Of a stretch of 64,000 nt of DNA, positions 60,745 to 64,000 are shown one piece after another. Source of the DNA: Hirundichthys speculiger (taxonomy: Eukaryota; Chordata; Actinopteri; Beloniformes; Exocoetidae); the NCBI GenBank assembly GCA_018398805.1, contig JAGFBZ010000178.1, forward strand, positions 806,001 through 870,000, in the 5' to 3' direction. Both the position numbers and the translations under genes were made by a program. The first letter of the stretch is position 1. Every line of letters begins with the position of its first letter. The notes beneath the pieces were generated by a model that saw nothing but the letters and a program-made list of their open reading frames with translations, searched no databases and was not told the DNA's origin.

Positions 60745-61229
60745 CCGTATTTTCTGGACTATAAGGCGCACCTGAATATAAGCCGCACCCATTAAAATAT
60801 AAACAAAATATATATTTTGTCACATATAAGCCGCACTGGACTATAAGCCGCTGGTATCCAGGCTGAGAAATAAGATATTTACATTGAAAGATTTTGTACC
60901 ATAAGTGTTTATTCACATACCTGATCTGATTATTTCTGAACAGTGCCTAGTAGCTACAATGGTCAGACACACCTGGATTAATCAGTTTGTCCAATAATAA
61001 TAGGTATTGATGCTCACAAAATGTATGTAGAGTAGCATAGCCAACAAAGGCTACTTAACAAAAACAAAAATAGCTTTTAACTACTCTGTTTGTTATTTGG
61101 TTTTTGCACTTCCTGCTAGAGCGCCCCCTGAGGGCTAAATAAAAATTTATAGAAAAGCCACATCTCTGTATAAGCCTCATGGTTTAAAGCTTGGGACAAA
61201 AGTAGCGGCTTATAGTCCAGAAAATACGG
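60745..61229. mobile_element. MITE with CCGTATTTTCTGG termini
   Basis: Inverted ends CCGTATTTTCTGGACTATAA and its complement, flanked by TA (60743-60744 and 61230-61231). ATAAGCCGC motifs recur inside. 485 bp, no ORF; probably a mariner-class MITE common in fish. Confidence 0.83.
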
Positions 61230-61424
61230 TATATTGTAATGTGTAGCTATTATAGGTGGCATTTACGCATGTAAAGTTATTTCAAAATGTCTTCAATCAC
61301 AGTGAATTAAAGCTATTATTGTTCTTATTTAAACTGTTGTCTTCTTCTTCTGAAAACTCTGCATGACATACCATCAGATGAATTTTTAGGTTGGACGGGA
61401 ACATATATTTCTTTTATTGGACAT
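61230..61424. other. Spacer
   Basis: No gene recognised. Confidence 0.4.
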
Positions 61425-61573
61425 TCAAGTTGTCCTGCGATGGAGTGGCGACCTGTCCAGGATGTACCCCTGCCTTTCGCCTGAAGAGAGCTGGGCTAGA
61501 CTCCAGCAGATCCCTGTGACCCTGCAGAGGATTAAGCGGGTATAGATGATGGATAGATGGATGGATGGATGGA
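61425..61573 (+). mobile_element. LINE (L2-like) 3' tail
   Basis: GTGGCGACCTGTCCAGGATG, then CCTGCCTTTCGCCTGAAGAG and AGGATTAAGCGGGTATAGAT, ending in (GGAT)n. This is the best preserved of the five copies. Confidence 0.78.
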
Positions 61574-61977
61574 CAATTCAACTCAATAAACATGGAAATG
61601 GGGTGCACGGTAACTCGTCATGCGTGCACAGATGTTGTTGTCCCTGTTAACAGAACGGGACAACATCACGACCGGTCATGGGCAGCATCGACTCTCCTCT
61701 ACACTTTCCTCAAACGTGTCAGAAAAGTTGATAAAGTATTAGACTGAGCATTGTTTTGACAGCTGATTGTCCGAAGACCAGAAAAGGATGACAGTTTGAG
61801 AGTCTGAGCAGTCATGACTGTTTTCAGTTTTTAGTAAAACAGGCTGAGATCTGGTGATGCAGTAGAAGGTGAAGGAGGATAGATAAGCTTCATCACACTA
61901 GTACTGGCATTTACACTCACAGGTCACGTACATCTTTCTAAAACCAAGTCAGACCCCCCCCCCCCCTTTTTTTTTTT
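61574..61977. other. Spacer ending in C/T homopolymers
   Basis: No gene recognised; C13 then T10 at about 61955-61978. Confidence 0.4.
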
Positions 61978-62975
61978 ATAGAACTGCCGTAATTCTTTGT
62001 GGCATAGATCCAATAAGGTGCTGGAAACATTTCTTTCAGATCTTGGTTCATACTGACACGAGAGCATCAGGCAGTTGTTTCAGATTTGTTGGCTGCACAT
62101 CCATTATGTTCCCGATGGTGCTCCATTGGACTGAACTCTTCAATGTCATGTTCAAGAAACAATTTTTTGAGCTTTATGACATGGTACATTATCCCGTTTG
62201 AAGGAGACCCCAGGGTACACTTTGATCATATAGAGCTGGACACGGTCAGCAGCAACACTCGGGTTGGTTGTGCAGTCTAAACGATGCTCCAGTGGTGCTG
62301 AGGAGCTTAAGGTGTGCCAAGAAAATATCCCCCAGACCATTAGACCATCAGCCTGAACTGTTGATACAATTAGGGAAGGATGGATCCACGCTTTCTTATT
62401 GATGTCACCAAATTCAGAGACTCATCAAGACAGATAGCTTTTTTTTCCTGATCTTCTATTTTCCAGTTTTGGTGAGCTTGTGGGAATTATTTTCTGTGCT
62501 GAGTAGACAGAAATGACACCCTGTGTGGTCTTTTGTGGCTGTAACCCATCTGTTTTCAAGACATGATCTTCTGCGGCCCTCGGTCGCAATGACTTTTTAT
62601 TTGAGCTGCTCTTGCCTTTCTATTACCTGGAACCAGTTTGGCCATGATATAAGGCATTTTTGTCCAGAGAAACGGATGCTCACTGGATATTTTCTCGTTT
62701 TTTGGACTAGTCTCTATAAACCTTGGAGATTGGTTGGGTGTGGAAATCTCAGCAGATCAGCTTTGTGAAATGGTCAGACAAGCCCATCTGGCACCAAGAA
62801 CCATGGCATATTCAAAGTCACTCAGGTCACCCCCCCCCCCATTCTGATGCTTGGTTTGGACGTCATGACCAATATCTACATGTCTAGATGTACCGCGCTG
62901 CTGTCATGTGATTCGCTGATGAGGCATTTGCATCAATGAGCAGCTGAACAAGGTGTACCTATTTAACTGTATGTG
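61978..62975. mobile_element. Common teleost interspersed repeat, about 1 kb
   Basis: Phrases I recall from many fish genomes appear in order: AGCCTGAACTGTTGATACAA, ATGGATCCACGCTTTC, CCATCTGGCACCAAGAACCA, CCCATTCTGATGCTTGGTTT, ending GGTGTACCTATTTAACTG. No coding frame. I cannot assign the class. Confidence 0.55.
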
Positions 62976-64000
62976 CTATAGCGACACTTGGAGCCGAAGA
63001 GACAGGCCCATTAGCAGCCTGGGCCATTATTTTCACCCCCAGCTGTGGTGGCCTCAGCCTGTCTCCAAAGTCCAGTTAGTTTGGGCCCTATAGCAACACA
63101 GAGCAATTTGCTGTGAATAGCCACCCAGGATGGTTTCAGTGCACCGCAGAGGTAATCAGTAGCAGCGAGTAAACTAGATGAGAAGCAGAATGACAGAGAG
63201 AAAATAGAATCAGAGGCTATGCTGGAAAGATGGGTAAAGAAACAGAGGAAAGAGAGATGAAGAGGGAGAGAAAGATGGAGAGCTAATATTACATTACAGG
63301 CGACTACAGTGCTGGACAAGACGCTGAATGGGCAATAAAAGGGCGGCGTAATGGAGTTATAATGGTGGGAAAGTGAACATTACATGACGCTGACCCAGGG
63401 TCTGAATTAGAGGAGAAAAGAACAGGCCACTTCCGTGTCCACAGTCGCTGGAGGGGGCGTCCATGTTAAGATACCCAAAGAAACATTAGGCGCGGATGCA
63501 GACACGTTATGTCATGGACTGTGAACACGGAGGGTTATTATTGTTGGTGGCTGGTCGTCTGTGCAGCTGGAGCTCTATCAAACAATGACAGGAAAGCACA
63601 ATATGAAGTCAGAGGTATTGTTTATCGTCTTTGTAAAAAGTGGCTTTCCAGAGAAAAGTGTTGCTGTTCTGTCTGATCACTGCATCAATAAATCCCAGTA
63701 CCATCTACACCAAAACTGAAAGTCAGGTGTATTTTTTATTTTATTTTTATTTTTGCAACTTGGGCCTTATTTCTACAACTTTGAACATAATTTCTGGCAA
63801 TAATAAGAACACTGTACTTATCAGTGTGATTCAAGGGAAACTTGAAAATGGAAGGTAAGAAATACAAGCTGCTTCAAGGCTGACCCAGCATATCTGCAAA
63901 TATTACAACCCTGAGGTTGTACAGACAATGTTTCTGTGTCCTGCACTTGTGTGTTGTGTTTTAGCCCCTCTTAAGTGCTGTTGAATCTCTCTCCCTCTCT
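62976..64000. other. Spacer to the window end
   Basis: No gene or named repeat recognised; a TTTTATTT-rich tract lies at 63735-63756. Confidence 0.4.

Overview
The window looks like a chromosome segment from a ray-finned (teleost) fish. It holds one compact, intron-containing vertebrate gene in a gene-poor stretch. The rest is dominated by DNA transposons typical of teleosts (hAT, Tc1/mariner, PIF/Harbinger, piggyBac, CACTA-like), 3' ends of non-LTR retrotransposons with (GGAT)n tails, a tRNA-derived SINE, and long AT, AC, C and TATC microsatellites. There are no bacterial operons, rRNA genes or CRISPR arrays.

The only confidently recognised host gene is nptx1 (neuronal pentraxin 1; zebrafish naming nptx1 or nptx1l) on the + strand. 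It has a TATA box at 13171, an ATG at 13391 in a strong Kozak context, five coding exons (13391-13810, 14136-14343, 15160-15402, 15748-15927, 16425-16646), short introns of 325-816 bp, and a likely poly(A) signal near 17761. The layout is signal peptide, coiled coils, two N-glycosylation sequons and a C-terminal pentraxin domain with its signature motif. Two points stand out. As given, exon 3 carries one extra base (about 15249) that creates a stop at codon 240. The probable 5' UTR contains a 54-bp tandem repeat, each copy of which holds a sequence resembling a REST/NRSF (RE1) half-site.

Region by region: 1-13 kb has no gene I can name, but holds a hAT element with a BED-finger exon (1852-3017), a pogo/mariner-like MITE (3640-4338), small local duplications and simple repeats. 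13.1-17.8 kb is nptx1. 18-29.9 kb is repeat-rich: a TATC microsatellite, a CACTA-like element, a three-level nest (Harbinger > hAT > LINE tail, each with its own target-site duplication), a degraded Tc1 and a hAT-Charlie MITE. 30-46 kb holds retrotransposon tails, a tRNA SINE, another hAT, a 71-bp inverted repeat, a LINE ORF2 C-terminus and a Tc1 remnant beside an (AT)n tract. 47-57 kb holds a hAT with a mariner nested inside, a short interstitial telomeric repeat, and the most unusual object in the window: a TTAA-flanked piggyBac (54839-56712). Its transposase fragment is duplicated head-to-head as a perfect 53-bp inverted repeat, followed by an array of palindromic units able to form hairpins with 21-bp perfect stems. 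57-64 kb is mostly unannotatable, with a LINE tail, twin overlapping hairpins (60113-60161), another MITE and a common fish repeat.

TE family names rest on remembered hallmarks (termini, target-site duplications, domain motifs) and not on a database search. Boundaries are firm where a target-site duplication is quoted and approximate elsewhere.
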